Assembly: GCF_028372415.1 (NCBI RefSeq)
Contig: NC_092877.1
Span: 212,652,116-212,716,115 of the forward strand
DNA length: 64,000 bases
Source: Notamacropus eugenii
Taxonomy: Eukaryota; Chordata; Mammalia; Diprotodontia; Macropodidae
Reading direction: 5' to 3'
The position numbers and the translations under genes were made by a program. The notes beneath the pieces are model-generated. The model searched no databases. It was not told where the DNA came from and saw nothing but the letters and a program-made list of their open reading frames with translations. Below are positions 1-11,262 of the stretch, one piece after another. Every line of letters starts with the position of its first letter. The stretch's first letter is position 1.

Positions 1-970
1 GAGACTGTCCACATGGAATTGAGCTTCCAATCCCAGCACATTTCCGTTTTTCTCTTTTTTTAACTGAAACTGTGTTTAGCAGATGCTAGAGAAAACTATG
101 CTTCTTTACCTCCTATTCAATGCATTACTTTGTCCATTCCTATCTCAAATTTTAAGGTAATCAAAGTATATGCTATGTTATTTCCTCATAAATTGTTAAA
201 ATTGTAAAATCTGTTATTAATTCATCACTTAGTCCCAAGCCCTCGCCCTGCTTATTAAATATTATTTATTATATAATCCAGAAAAAAAACCTCTTTCCTT
301 TATAAGCTTTCACTCACTTCTATCTCTCTAAATAGCAGCCCCCAAATCCTTGACCTACAAACACCAAGGCTGCTAAATTTTAACCAAAAGTATAACTAAT
401 TATTTATAATGTATTGGCTATGAAAATGCTCACAGTCAGTGTCCCTTCTAACTATGATTGCTATTACTAACTTAATTCTATAGATGCAATCTAACAATCA
501 GTTCTCTTAGGAACAACCAAATTCTCTCAAAAATTCTCCTTGTAATGTTTATTTTCAAAATGAATTATAGTCAGTCTCTCAGCAAAGAAGTTCTTGTAGT
601 CCTTTCTATATCTCACCCTGTCACTCTCCAGACTTGAGACAGGTAATTCCTGAATAACAATTAAATTCTTAAAATCTTAAGATTCCATTCTATCTTAAAG
701 CTACATTAACAGTATCCATAGCCTCTCCTGGACAGGCTGTTGGAACTACCTTGACATTGTCTGGGTTTTGTTTTTGTGAACATCTTGTTGCTCTTGATTT
801 TATGTTCCTTTAAAATATCAGGAAATGAGATCTTGCCTATTTTCCCCTTAAATTATTTGGAATGTACCCTCTTAGTTTGTATGACTATGTTATAGATTCT
901 GCCTGACATTTCCCTCCTTATCTATGACAAATTCTAAAATGACATGGTTGGTTTCACTCAAGGTTCTCAG
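1..970. other. Unclassified AT-rich non-coding DNA
   Basis: No open frame of interest, no RNA gene and no repeat family that I recognise. Pyrimidine-rich and AT-rich throughout. Confidence 0.5.
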
Positions 971-1135
971 CAAAGGGTAGTGGGTAGAGTCACACTTGGA
1001 GTTATAAAGTCCTAGGTTTGAATCCAGCCTCAAATACTCACTAGATATGTGACTCTCATAGTTTCAGCTTTACATGGTTGTGAGAAAATAAATGCTAAAA
1101 TGTGTTGCAAACCTTAAATGTGAGCTACTTCTTAT
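971..1135 (+). mobile_element. Degenerate CORE-SINE
   Basis: A tRNA-like head reads as a decayed form of 'gagttcaaat ctggcctcag acacttacta g' with B-box-like 'aggtttgaat'. The 3' part keeps the 'ttgtgagaaaataaatg...gcaaacctta' core of marsupial CORE-SINEs. Old and diverged. Confidence 0.65.
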
Positions 1136-1520
1136 TCTATCTTCTTAACAGTGAAACTATCAGCAAGTCAAGAAAAGAGTTGACCGTTTTGCTTTAGCAG
1201 AGAGACACCTTGTTGAATGGGGACATGTTGCATAGAAGGGGTAGGTTGAGAACATATTATAAAAGGCTTTAATTCCATAAAAGAATTTTGACCTTCATCA
1301 CATAGGTGCTGGGGAACCACTGAATATTTGAGCAGAAAAATACTCTGAACAAAATGCATTATTTTAAAAGATTAATATCAAGGAGGTAAATTATTAGAGG
1401 AGAGAAGCTGGAGGCAAGAAATATAATGAGAAAAATTAAAAAATGAGGTCTTCCACTTTGTGTGTTGTTAAAGGGGATGGACGGAAAGGCATGTAGTAAA
1501 GGAGAAATTGAGAGGCATCA
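1136..1520. other. Unclassified, possibly an ancient repeat
   Basis: Positions 1255-1430 read like a worn mammalian dispersed repeat ('gggaaccactgaatatttgagcagaaaaatac', then a purine-rich part), but I cannot name the family. No gene seen. Confidence 0.3.
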
Positions 1521-1711
1521 TGAGATAGCAGTGAGACTGGGAATTGGGAGACATGATTTTGGGACCAGCCTTGTCTATAACTAGAAGAGTCATTTTAACC
1601 AAGTCAGTTAAACACTGTAGGTTTCATTGTTCTGAGCTATAAAATGAGAGAAGTGGACAAGAGTGTCTCTAATGTAACTTCTAGTTTTAAAATTGAATGA
1701 TTTTAAGACTT
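1521..1711 (+). mobile_element. MIR/MON-type SINE
   Basis: Contains the MIR-like order: 'gagactgggaat', a degraded 'caagtcagttaaacact', 'ctataaaatgag' and the 'taatgtaacttctagtttta' tail. This is the non-LINE-tailed SINE common in monotremes and marsupials. Confidence 0.65.
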
Positions 1712-2329
1712 GGTTGTCAATTGAATATAGACTATGTAAAGATGAGTAAATGAAGGCACATGCTAAGAATGCTCTCACAACTCTTTCCCCTCCTTAGTCA
1801 TATTGTTAGATGAGGAATCAAATGAGATATTTGCTCATATCTCAGCAAAGGTATCTCTATTGTTCCACCCCCAATGGTGGGAACATTTCTATTACCAAAA
1901 ACAGTATGGTGAATCTTCTGCTACCAAAAGAATGTTGAACTAGGAATTTGAGGATAACAGGTCTTCTAATACCAGGACAAAGCTCCCATTCTGAGATTTT
2001 AGATCTCAAAAGTGTAGGCATAGTCAAATTAGCAATTGCAGATATCTCCAATTGTCACCCATATCCCTACCTATCACTTGTATTTAACATTAGAAGAATT
2101 AGGTCCACCAATTGATTAAAAAAATTATAATTTTACTTAGAAATAAAAATTTTCATCCTACAATCATAATTTCCCTTGCCTTGTGGGCAGTTATTTGAAG
2201 CAGTTTGATCCACAACATTATTCTTAAACTATAGTTCTTTTAGACTGTATCCTGGCAATACCGTATAGTTTGATCAATGAAGTTCAGTGCACCCAACTTG
2301 AAATGGAACACCAAAATAAAGGTCAATAA
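1712..2329. other. Unclassified non-coding DNA
   Basis: Nothing recognised. The 64-codon open frame here has no recognisable domain and looks like chance. Confidence 0.5.
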
Positions 2330-2570
2330 TTATCGTAATAACAATAATTTACTAAATACTAAATTCCATTGAAACTGTGAAAAGCACCTTAGACAAGTAT
2401 TTCCTTTGATCTTCACAACAAACATGCGAGGTAGGTACTACAGGTATTTTTAATTGTTGTGCCACATTTTTAGGATGAGGAAACTGTGGCTCAGAGAAGT
2501 GAAATAACGTTTCCATGGTTGCACAGATAGTCACTTCTGCCTAACTACAAGTCCAGCACTCTATCTATTA
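2330..2570 (-). mobile_element. CORE-SINE, antisense
   Basis: Read on the minus strand, the head lies at the high coordinate. 'gatgaggaaactgtggctcagagaagtg' and 'cctttgatcttcacaacaaac' are the reverse complements of the standard middle and core segments. Confidence 0.75.
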
Positions 2571-2937
2571 CTTTTTTGAGTGTCATTTTTGGCATTATCT
2601 CAGTATATCCTGGGGCTTGGGTAAAAATCCATTTGAGATCTTCCCTTCTCTCTGATCCTTACCATGGCAAATGAGAAAAAAAATATCTAAGACGACTTTT
2701 GGGTTTGAAATTTGGTATCTGGGAGAATGGTGGTATTAATAATAGAAGCAGTGAAATCTTATAGTGGCAAATGTGTAGATATTTACTTAGCCACGGCATT
2801 ATGTGAAGAACTTGAATTAATAGGTGATACTCACGTGACTGGAGCTGGGTGGGCCCCATTTGAAAAGACTTCTTGAAAATGAACTGGAAGGACATGGGAT
2901 GGCAGATATGGAGACAGAAAGGACTTAAAAGTTTTCT
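2571..2937. other. Unclassified non-coding DNA
   Basis: No repeat, gene or RNA seen. Confidence 0.45.
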
Positions 2938-3073
2938 GTCCCCATCCCCTTATTTCACATATGAGCAAACTGAGGGCCAGAGAAGTGAGGTGAATTGCCC
3001 AAGGGCACAGATCTAGAAAGTAGCATAACAAGGTCTCAAACCCAGGTCTTCTGACACTAAATTCAATGTACTT
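2938..3073 (-). mobile_element. MIR-type SINE fragment, antisense
   Basis: 'gagcaaactgagggccagag', 'gaattgcccaagggcacag' and 'caaacccaggtcttctgacac' are the antisense MIR middle and head. Confidence 0.7.
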
Positions 3074-3095
3074 TTCTTTCTTCTTCCCTCCTCCC

Positions 3096-3174
3096 CTTCC
3101 TTCCTTCCTTCCTTCCTTCCTTCCTTCCTTCCTTCCTTCCTTCCTTCCTTCCTTCCTTCCTTCCTTCCTTCCTT
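3096..3174. repeat. (TTCC)n microsatellite
   Basis: About 20 nearly perfect TTCC units. The minus strand is open as a repetitive KEGR-type peptide, which is an artefact of the tetranucleotide. Confidence 0.97.
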
Positions 3175-3666
3175 CTTTCTTGTTTCCTGATATATTTTGT
3201 TTTTACATTATTTTTCAGACTACAGTCACTCTGTGAGAGTTCTCTGGTAACAAAATAAAACAATTAAAATGAATCAAACAGTAATCTCATCTGAAAGGGC
3301 ATGCACATCCCACAATTGTAGTAGTCCCTACCTCTCTATTTTTATTAATTAATTTTAAACTTAAATACTAAAACTTGAAAACAAAACAAAAGAAAAAGAA
3401 ACATTATAAAAAATATAAAAACAAGAATAAAATAAGAAAAGAGAAAAAGTCAATGCCATGTGTACAGCAGAATATGAGAGGACTCAAAATATATAGTAAT
3501 AAATTTCCATTTCAAGAAAGCCTATATAATAAATTCTGTATGTTGTGTTTAGAGCTGTCCACCTTTTCTTTACTTCCTTGTAAGTTTTCTTTTGTTCTCT
3601 GCTGTGCATTTTTTACCCTGATCTTTTTTTCCCCTTTTCCTCCCCATCCTAATGAAGATTACAATT

Positions 3667-3712
3667 AAACATATATATGTATGTGTGTATATGCATATAT
3701 ATGTATATATGT

Positions 3713-3771
<59 letters not shown>
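3667..3771. repeat. TA/CA microsatellite
   Basis: Mixed TATG/CACA lead-in, then about 50 bp of uninterrupted TA. Confidence 0.95.
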
Positions 3772-3772
<1 letters not shown>

Positions 3773-4069
3773 TCTTACCTCTCTATTAAAATATACTCTA
3801 AAGATATTTTCTCCCTTTCCTAATTCCTATCCTACTAGAAAAAAGGAAAGAAAAGAGAAATTCCTTGAAATAAATGTGCATAGTCAAGGGAAACAAATTC
3901 CCTCAGTGGCTATTTAGAGAAATGTATCTACATTCATATCTGTGTCCACACATGTATATAGATTTATGTGTACATGTGATGGAGAATGAAATGAGGACAT
4001 TCAAGATCATGATTTATGCAATGACAAGAGCAGGGAAAAGGAATTATCTATTTACTATCTATCATCTAT

Positions 4070-4186
4070 CTACATATATATATATACACGCACACACATA
4101 CATATACATACATACATATACATACATACATATATATGCAGTGAGTGTGTATATATATATATACATATATGTGTTTACATATGCAT
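4070..4186. repeat. TA/CATA simple repeat
   Basis: Alternating TATA, CACA and CATA units around 'gcagtgagtg'. Confidence 0.9.
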
Positions 4187-4980
4187 CTGATTCCGTATTC
4201 TAAATACATTGCCTTTCTGTGTTGGGTCTCTTGACTCTTCAGTGGTCTTCTGGAATCATGAACTGAACTGTGTTGCTCAAAGTTGTTTTTTACAGTGATG
4301 TTGTTACTGTATAAATCATAGTCCTAGTTCTCCTCATTCCATTTCTCATTAGTTTTTGTAAATGTCTTCAGAGTATTGATATAATACTATAAATTGTTAG
4401 TTTGGTTGTGTTTATTTCACTCTTCATCTGTTGTTTTAAATTTTCCACATCTTTTTGAGCTCTTCTAATGCCTCATTTCTTAAGGTACAATAATATTCCA
4501 TGACATTCTAAAACCACAACTCATTCAGTCATTTTTAATAGTTGGTTACTTCTGAGTTTGCATTTTTTGACACCACAAAAAGAGCCAATGTAAACATTTT
4601 TGCACATAATAAGACATTTTTCCTTTTCTTTGATCTCTTTTGGGTAATAGGCCTTTCAGGAGTCTAATTGAGTGTAAAAGATATCCACTGCCCAGTAACC
4701 TTTAATGTACTGTTCCAAATTACTTTAAAAAATAATTATATCTATTCACAGGTTCACTGATAGAGCGTTAGTGTGCCTGTTTTTCCACAGCTCTTCTGAT
4801 AGCTATCGTTTAATAAAAATATGTCCATAGCTTGTTTGGATTTATTCCGTTAAGAACTATCTATTCATATCCTTACATTATTTATCAATTGGGGAATGAT
4901 TCTTGTTCTTATAAATGTGAGTCAATTCTTTAGGTATCTTGGAAATGAAACTTCCGTAATTTATTTTTGTTAAAAGATTG

Positions 4981-5112
4981 TGTTGTTGTGTTCATCCTTC
5001 ATTGTGAAGAAGACCATGCCATCAGAGAAGTGATGACATGACTTGCACTTGACTTTGTTTTGAGTGAGAGAGGGCTGTGCAGGTCACCAACCTCACTTCT
5101 CCTCCAGAGCTT
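4981..5112 (+). mobile_element. Unclassified dispersed family (copy 1, 5' fragment)
   Basis: Shows the head shared with copies at 23.9, 31.5 and 53.4 kb: GTTGTTGT start, 'gaagaccatgccatcagag', 'gagtgagagagggctgtgca', 'ctcctccagag'. It stops abruptly where L1 sequence begins, so only the first ~130 bp is kept. Confidence 0.6.
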
Positions 5113-6240
5113 AAAAGAAACATTTTATTGTTAAAAGAAACCATAAAATGGACAAGTCATTACCTAATTTGATGAGAAAGGAGAAAGAATAAAGCCAAAT
5201 TGCCAGTCTAAAAAAATTAAACAATATTCAGACCAAAGGGAGAAGACATAAGGGACGTTATCAGAAACTATTTTCTTCAACTCTCTTTCAGTCAATGTTC
5301 TGTTAAAGCCAACAACTTAAATGAGACAAATGAATATCTACATAAAAGAAAAATACTCAGGTTAACACAAACAATAGGATTAAGCGGAAGAAATTTAACA
5401 GGCCATAAATAAACTTCTAAAAGAAAAACCTCAGGACCAGAAAGATTCATTAGTGAATTCTATCAAGAAAGAAAAATTAATTTTAATGTATGTGTGAATA
5501 TATATATATGTTAATATGCAAAAATATGTATTTTACCAAATTTCTTCTATGACACAGATATGATCTTGATACACAAACCAGGAAGAGTCAAAATGGGAAA
5601 AAAGAACTATAGTCCACTATCTTGAATGATGTTGAACATCAATTCAAAAACTTTGAGTAAAATATTAGCAGAGAGGCAAAAACATGTCTCAAAAATTACA
5701 CACTATCAGGAATACAGAGTTGATTTAATTTGAGGAAAACTATAAATACAATAAACTTTATGAATAACAAAACCAGCAAAAAGTGTGATTAATTCAATAG
5801 ATGCAGGAAAATCTCTTGACAAAATATGGTACCCATTTGTCTTATCAGAAGCAGCTAATGCTACAGAAAATAGAGTTGCTGGACCTGGAGTCAGGAAGAT
5901 CTGAGTTCAAATATAACCTCAGATGCTTACTTGCTGTGTGACCTCGAGCAAGTCACTTACCCTCAGTTTGTCTCAATTTTCTCAAATGTAAAAAGAGAAT
6001 AAGAGTAACACATGCCTTCCAGGTTTGTCGTGAGGATCAAGTGAGATATTTGTAAAAAAAATTTTAGCATAGTGCCTGGGATAAATTAGAATCTATATAA
6101 ATATTTAGTCCCTTCCCCCTTCCCTTATCTTTCTGTTAAAATCCCTAGAAAACATATGAATAAGTGGACTTTTCCAAAGCTATTTCCATGATACCACACA
6201 GCTTTTCATACATGATTACAAGGAGAGGAATAAAGATGTT
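5113..6240 (+). mobile_element. Old L1 ORF2 fragment (RT region), split by a SINE
   Basis: Reads as L1 reverse transcriptase in sense: the 'IHKPGR' region near 5567, a decayed 'ITHYQEYRVDLI' segment, then 'NSIDAGKSLDKI' (the conserved SIDAEKAFDKI block) near 5790-5825. After the SINE at 5848-6112 the frame resumes with 'ttaaaatccctagaaaacat'. Many stops and frameshifts. It is much more diverged than the L1s at 37 and 56 kb. Confidence 0.8.
5848..6112 (+). mobile_element. CORE-SINE inserted in L1
   Basis: Head 'gttgctggacctggagtcag', B-box-like 'gagttcaaat', middle 'gtgtgacctcgagcaagtcac', core 'gtcgtgaggatcaagtgaga' and tail 'agcatagtgcctggg'. 'cttatc' occurs at both edges and may be a short target-site duplication. 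Confidence 0.85.
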
Positions 6241-6384
6241 TTTTGGGATACACTGTCTTGTAGACCATAGGCATTTAAAAATGCTTTTAATTAAATCAAC
6301 TTGGTAAAAAACATCCCTGAAACTTACATTTCTAGGTAAGAGATGGTGGTTGGTTTACTGGCTTGTTTGTTTTTCAATTTTGTT

Positions 6385-7034
6385 GATACATCTTCATAAC
6401 TCCAGTTACTCTTTGTGCCTTTTTCATTTTTAAAAAATTAATCACAGGAATTTCCTGTTATAATTGCTTTCTCCTGTACTCAGACAATTAAACATTTCTT
6501 ATAATAAATAAAAAGTTATACAAAAACCTCTGATAAGGTGATTGGCATTATCTATTGTCTACTTCTGTGGTTCATTTCTGCCCCCTCCCTCCAGGTTCAC
6601 ACACTGAGAGAACAGAAAATCAAAGAGATTTCATCCTCTGTTGTCCCAGTCTAAGATTAGTCATTGCAATTCATCTGAGTTTGGATGACTTTTAGTGTTT
6701 CTGTTTATATTGTTGTCATTATCATGCATATTATCCTGTTTTTGCTTGCTTTATCTACACCAGTTCATACAAGTCTTCCATTTTTTCTCTGACTCCTCAT
6801 ATTTGTCATTTCGTAAAGCACAATAAAAGTTCCATTACATTTTTATAACACCAATTTTTTAACCCATTTTCCTCTCCATCAGATAGGCATTCACTTTGCT
6901 GGAAGTAAAATGTGTACCTATTTTCATCCCTTTATTTGCTATCACAAAAAGTGCCATTATGAGTATTTTCTTATATAAGGGACCTTTCTTTTATCTTTGA
7001 AGGAAAGGGAATTAGCTCTGTGCCAGAACTATAC

Positions 7035-7076
<42 letters not shown>

Positions 7077-7475
7077 CTTTTTTTACAAATCTGATCTCAT
7101 TTAATCCTCACAATAACTCTGAGAGATGCGTTATTATTATCATCCCCATTTTACAGTTTAAAACAGCTCAGTCAAATAGAAGTTAATTGACTTACCCAGG
7201 ATCATACAGTTAGTAAGTGTCTGAAGCTGAATTTGAACTCATGTTTTGCTCTCTCCAGGCCCTGTATTCACCTCTTTGACTCCCTTTGGGTATAAACACA
7301 GTAATGATGAGTCACAAAGTTTGAATGGTGTAGTGGCTTTTCTTATATAATCATATATTATTTTTCAGAATAGGTGGGCAAATTTACCACCCCATCCAGA
7401 GTGTTTTAGTGTGTATATTTTCCCTCAGCTCTTCCAACATTGACTATTGACATTTTTGCATTATTTCCAGTTTTC
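6385..7475 (-). mobile_element. Old L1 3' part, antisense, split by a SINE
   Basis: 'accagttcatacaagtcttcca', 'cataataaaagttccattac'-like text and 'aacccattttcctctccatc' follow the antisense L1 ORF2 end. After the SINE (7016-7285) it continues with 'ccacccca...tccagagtgttttagtg', the next upstream part of ORF2. The low-coordinate limit is uncertain. Confidence 0.65.
7016..7285 (-). mobile_element. CORE-SINE, antisense, with (CT)n
   Basis: A (CT)n run at about 7038-7071 is followed by 'atctgatctcatttaatcctcacaataact', 'ccccattttacag', 'taagtgtctgaagctgaatttgaactca' and 'cacctctttgactccc', the antisense CORE-SINE from tail to head. Confidence 0.85.
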
Positions 7476-8566
7476 TCATTTTTCTTTTTTTGTTTCTTTT
7501 TTATTTCTTTCTTACTTTTTTTCCCAGTGGGAATTTTTGACAGAGGTACAGGATGGAGAGAAGAAAATTAAGCAAAGCAGCACATGAGTAAGATGATTTC
7601 TGCTGAAAATGGACTGGTTATTGGGGTAGTTAGGATATGAGAAGTTAGTCCCTAGTTGGGGGATATGGCTATGGAAATGGAGAAGAAGTAGGAGATCCGA
7701 AAACAAAAAAACCATTTATTTCTCCATCTGCAGCTGTTACATCTGGGCCAGATGTGGAGCCTTGGTCCCATAAGCTGCAGTTCAGTACTCTGAGCACAGT
7801 GGGGACTCAATAAAAGTTGATGGTGTTGGGAAGTCATAAAATTTTAGGCCCTTCATTTTCCTCTGTTGTGCAATTAGAGTAATAACTAATGCCATTAAAA
7901 ATGCTTAGAGGCTGCAGGGATGATTTCTGCATAAGTAATGGAGTGTCATCCATTTAGGTATCATACCACATAGTACATATTATAAATGGTGATCTCACTA
8001 GGATTCTCTGGTCTCAGTGGGCCCCATTCATAATTTATAGAATGCTTGAAGACTTGGATTTCTTTTGCTTGGGACTCTTGCCCAGATCACCCCAACTAGC
8101 TCCCTGTTTTTAGAAAAGAAAAGAAAAATGTCAGTAATTTGACTCTATGGGTTGGGTTATGAATTAGGCCTTTTGTTTCCATCTACATAATTCCAGTGAC
8201 CCCGGGTGACTTCTAAAGAACTCACTATGTGGTGAGTCTGAAAATATTTATGATGGATTGGAATCCTAGCAAAATGATCATTCAACTTTAAATTGTCCAA
8301 AGATCTGAAGGCACTTTACTCACATTAGTTAATTAATCTACTTTATAACTCTGGGAAACAAGGGAGAAATATTGCATGGCTATTACAATCTCTCCTGGAG
8401 TGAAAAATGCTAGTCATTTTGTGCTGGACTGCAACAAATTCCAAAATGGAAACAGGAAAATACCAAAGGCATTTGAAACCATAGGTATGAAATAGAAAAA
8501 AAAAAAGCTTATTTTAAAATATGGTTAAGATTTAAAAGATGCTTTTTCTGTTTCTAAAAATGAAAA
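7476..8566. other. Unclassified non-coding DNA
   Basis: Open frames of 61-67 codons on the minus strand have no recognisable domain. No repeat family recognised apart from short A- and T-runs. Confidence 0.45.
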
Positions 8567-10189
8567 TAATAGAATCATAGAGTTAGAAAAGACCTCATTG
8601 GAAAGCATCAATCCTACTTAACACATTTCTGATGAACAGATGTCCATTATTTGCTTGAAGATCTCTAAGAACAGGGTACTTGCTGATTCCTGAAACTTAC
8701 CATATCATTTTTAGACAGCTGTAATTTTTAGGAAGTTTTATCATATTGAGCTGAAATCTGCCTCTATGACTTCTAACAATTCACATTACTTTTACTCTTT
8801 GGGGCAAAGTAGAATAAGTCTAATTACTCATTCTGACAAACCTTAAGACAGTGGGGGCAGCTAGGCGGCTCAGTGGAGTTGGAAAGACTCCTCTTGAGTT
8901 CAAATCTGACCTCAGACACTTACTAGCTATGTGATCCTGAGCAAGGTCTTTAACCATGTGTGCCTCAGTTTTTTCATCTGTAAAATGAGTTAGAAGAGGG
9001 AATTGCAAATCATTCTAATATTTCTGCCAAGAAAATCCCAAATAGAGGCATGAAGAGTCGGACACGATTGACATGACTGAATAACAACAACAGATTTCCT
9101 TCTCTCAGCTTAATGTCAATAATTCCTTCACCAGATCCTTTCATGGCATGGATCTAAGTCCTCTTGATATCCTGGTGACCCCTCCTCTACACCTATGCAA
9201 GTTTGTCAACATTCTTTTTAAAATGTGTTAGCTATAACTAAACATACAACTCCATATGTAGTCTCACCAGGGTATAGTGTGATGACTATCAACTGCCTCA
9301 CCACAAATGTAGTTTGAGATTACAGAGATTACAAGAAATTTGTTATTATTTTCTGCTGCCTTGAATATGAACTCAATCAAGCTTGTAGTCCACTAAAACC
9401 TGACCTTTTTTTTCCTTTGGCATGAGTTACCTTCTACCCACATCTATTTCAATTTGCTTTTATTTAGTGTTTTTTAGAGTCTTTAAGAAACTAAGTATAG
9501 GTCCTTACATCCATCTTTATTAAATTTCATCTCATTTGCCTCATTTCACTGTTCCAGATCGTCCATATTCTTTTACATACACATGTTGCCATCCAATTTA
9601 GTACTACCATTTTCATATCACTGACAAATTTGATAAGCATGTTATCCAGATCTTTATTCATGCCTTTGCTTTCAAAACAAAACAAACCATGAACTAGAAT
9701 AGATCCAAGGCTAGACTGATAGGGCATTTCCTACTTCCATACTGACCAAAATACCTTAAGCAGTACTCTCTGAATATGATCATTTAACCAGTTTTAAACT
9801 CATTTAACTGTGTCATTTCACATCCCTCTGTCTTATCTACAAGGACATCATGGGACATATCGTCACATGCTTCACTGAGATCTAGGCATAGTATGTCCAC
9901 AGTATTCCCATGATCATGCTAGTCTAGTAACCCTGTCAATAAAAGGAAATGACAATAGTCTGGCATGACTTCTTGTTAATGAGCCTACATTGGCTTATTA
10001 ATTATCACTTTCCTTTCTATGATTTTATAAATCATCTGCCCAATTATGTATTTTACAGGGATTTTTTAAAGCCAGGAACAAGGACCCACAGCTTAAAAAC
10101 TGGTTTATTTTCCCTCTCTTGATAATTGGTACAATTTTTCCTCATCTATAATTACCCAGTACCTCTTTTGTTTTCTGCATATCTCCCTC
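8567..10189 (-). mobile_element. CR1/L3 LINE: 3' end and reverse transcriptase, antisense
   Basis: On the minus strand, 9527-9727 encodes 'NKDLDNMLIKFVSDMK', matching the CR1/L3 RT block around the catalytic FADD (here decayed to FVSD), preceded by 'SSLGSILVHGLF' for the SVLGPxLF block. Further upstream 'tctaggcatagtatgtccacag' and 'gacatcatgggacatatcgtcac' correspond to the DFSKAFDxVxHDIL block. 8567-8850 is the conserved 3' end ('atagaatcatagagttaga...gacctcattgg'). The element is inactive and split by a SINE at 8853-9091. Confidence 0.85.
8853..9091 (+). mobile_element. RTE-tailed tRNA SINE
   Basis: Complete, from 'ggggcagctaggcggctcag' through B-box-like 'gagttcaaatctgacc' to the RTE-like tail 'gccaagaaaatccc...gaagagtcgg', ending 'gaataacaacaaca'. 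Inserted in the CR1/L3. Confidence 0.92.
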
Positions 10190-10444
10190 AGGGGCAGCTC
10201 GGTGGCTCAGTGCATACAGGACTGGGCCTGGATTCAAGAAGACTCTTTATGAGTTCAAATCTCACCCTCAGACATTTACTAGTTGTGGATGACCCTGGGC
10301 AAATGACTTAACCCTGTCTGCCTCAGTTACTCATCTGTAAAATGATCTGGAGAAGAAAAAGGCAAACTACTCCAGCATTTTTGCTAAGAAAACCCCAGTT
10401 GGGGTCCTAAAGAATCAATCATGATTGAAATGACTCAACAAATT
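10190..10444 (+). mobile_element. RTE-tailed tRNA SINE with target-site duplication
   Basis: Same family as 8853-9091. An 8-bp direct repeat, tctccctc, flanks it (10182-10189 and 10445-10452), which supports retroposition. Confidence 0.92.
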
Positions 10445-10559
10445 TCTCCCTCTCCGAACAGACACTCCGACTCCACTCAGTTTTCAGTGGTTACCATATT
10501 TCATCCTTTATGTTCCTCCTAACATAGTGATTCTTAATCTCTGGCTATTGACATACAAA

Positions 10560-10935
10560 TTCCAGTCTCCATCCAAATCCACAACCATTTTATTCCACCA
10601 ATGTCTCATTCCACATCTGTTTACCTCTTCCTTTGTGCCCTCTGCATGTCTACTCCATGTTTAAGAAATTTTCTTTCATTTTAAACATCTTTCTTCTCAT
10701 TTCTCTCATTTTGGTGAACTCCCTGAAGTCTTGTTCCCTATTGATTATTTCCAGTTTATCCTGCACATAGCATGTTTACACATCCTTATTTGCTATTGTC
10801 TCCCTCATTAGACTCTGACCATCTCAAGGTCAGGAACTGTATTGTACTTTTCTTTGTATCCCCAGCACTTAGCATAATGCCTGACACATAATAGGCACTC
10901 TTTGAATAAATGTGTTTTGACTGATTGACTTCTGT
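10560..10935 (+). mobile_element. L2 LINE 3' end
   Basis: Reads the L2 3' consensus in sense: 'ttagactctgaccatctcaa', 'gtatccccagcacttagcat', 'gcctgacacataataggcac', 'gaataaatgtg', ending in the TGACTGATTGAC tail. Confidence 0.85.
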
Positions 10936-10997
10936 AAAAGGCAGAACTATATTGTTATCTCTCTTTTTTGGGGACAAACAATCACTATAATTGAAAG

Positions 10998-11262
10998 ATT
11001 TTTTTTTTTTTTACCAATTTAAATTATAGTCTATGTATAGGTAATATTCTAGGGTTCCATTAATTTCCCTTTGCATCAGCTCATATACATTTTCCAGTGC
11101 TTCTCTGTATTCATCCTACTAATCAATTCTTAATAGCACAGTAATATTTCATATAACACCATTTATTTGTCTGTTCCCCAATTGATGGTCATCTATTTTG
11201 CTTCCAATTCTTGGAAAATTCTTCTAAAATTCTATTAAACTTGGAGCTACAAAAATTTAGCT
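10998..11262 (-). mobile_element. Old L1 ORF2-end fragment, antisense
   Basis: 'ttgcatcagctcatatacat', 'tcttaatagcacagtaatat' and 'tgttccccaattgatggtca' are the antisense ORF2 C-terminal landmarks also seen at 19 and 50 kb. Confidence 0.75.

Larger units (their letters stand above)
3340..4985 (-). mobile_element. Old L1 3' region, antisense, broken by TA arrays
   Basis: 4200-4985 follows the antisense order of marsupial L1 ORF2 C-terminus and 3' UTR: 'tcattagtttttgtaaatg', 'ttcttaaggtacaataatattccatgaca', 'tcagtcatttttaatagttgg', 'cattatttatcaattggggaatga'. The 3' UTR part (3340-4200) is interrupted by two TA-rich arrays. No usable frame remains. Confidence 0.65.

Noticed and set aside
3063..3263. 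Repetitive KEGR-rich protein on the minus strand
   Set aside because: It is the translation of a (TTCC)n microsatellite, open only because the tetramer has no stop.
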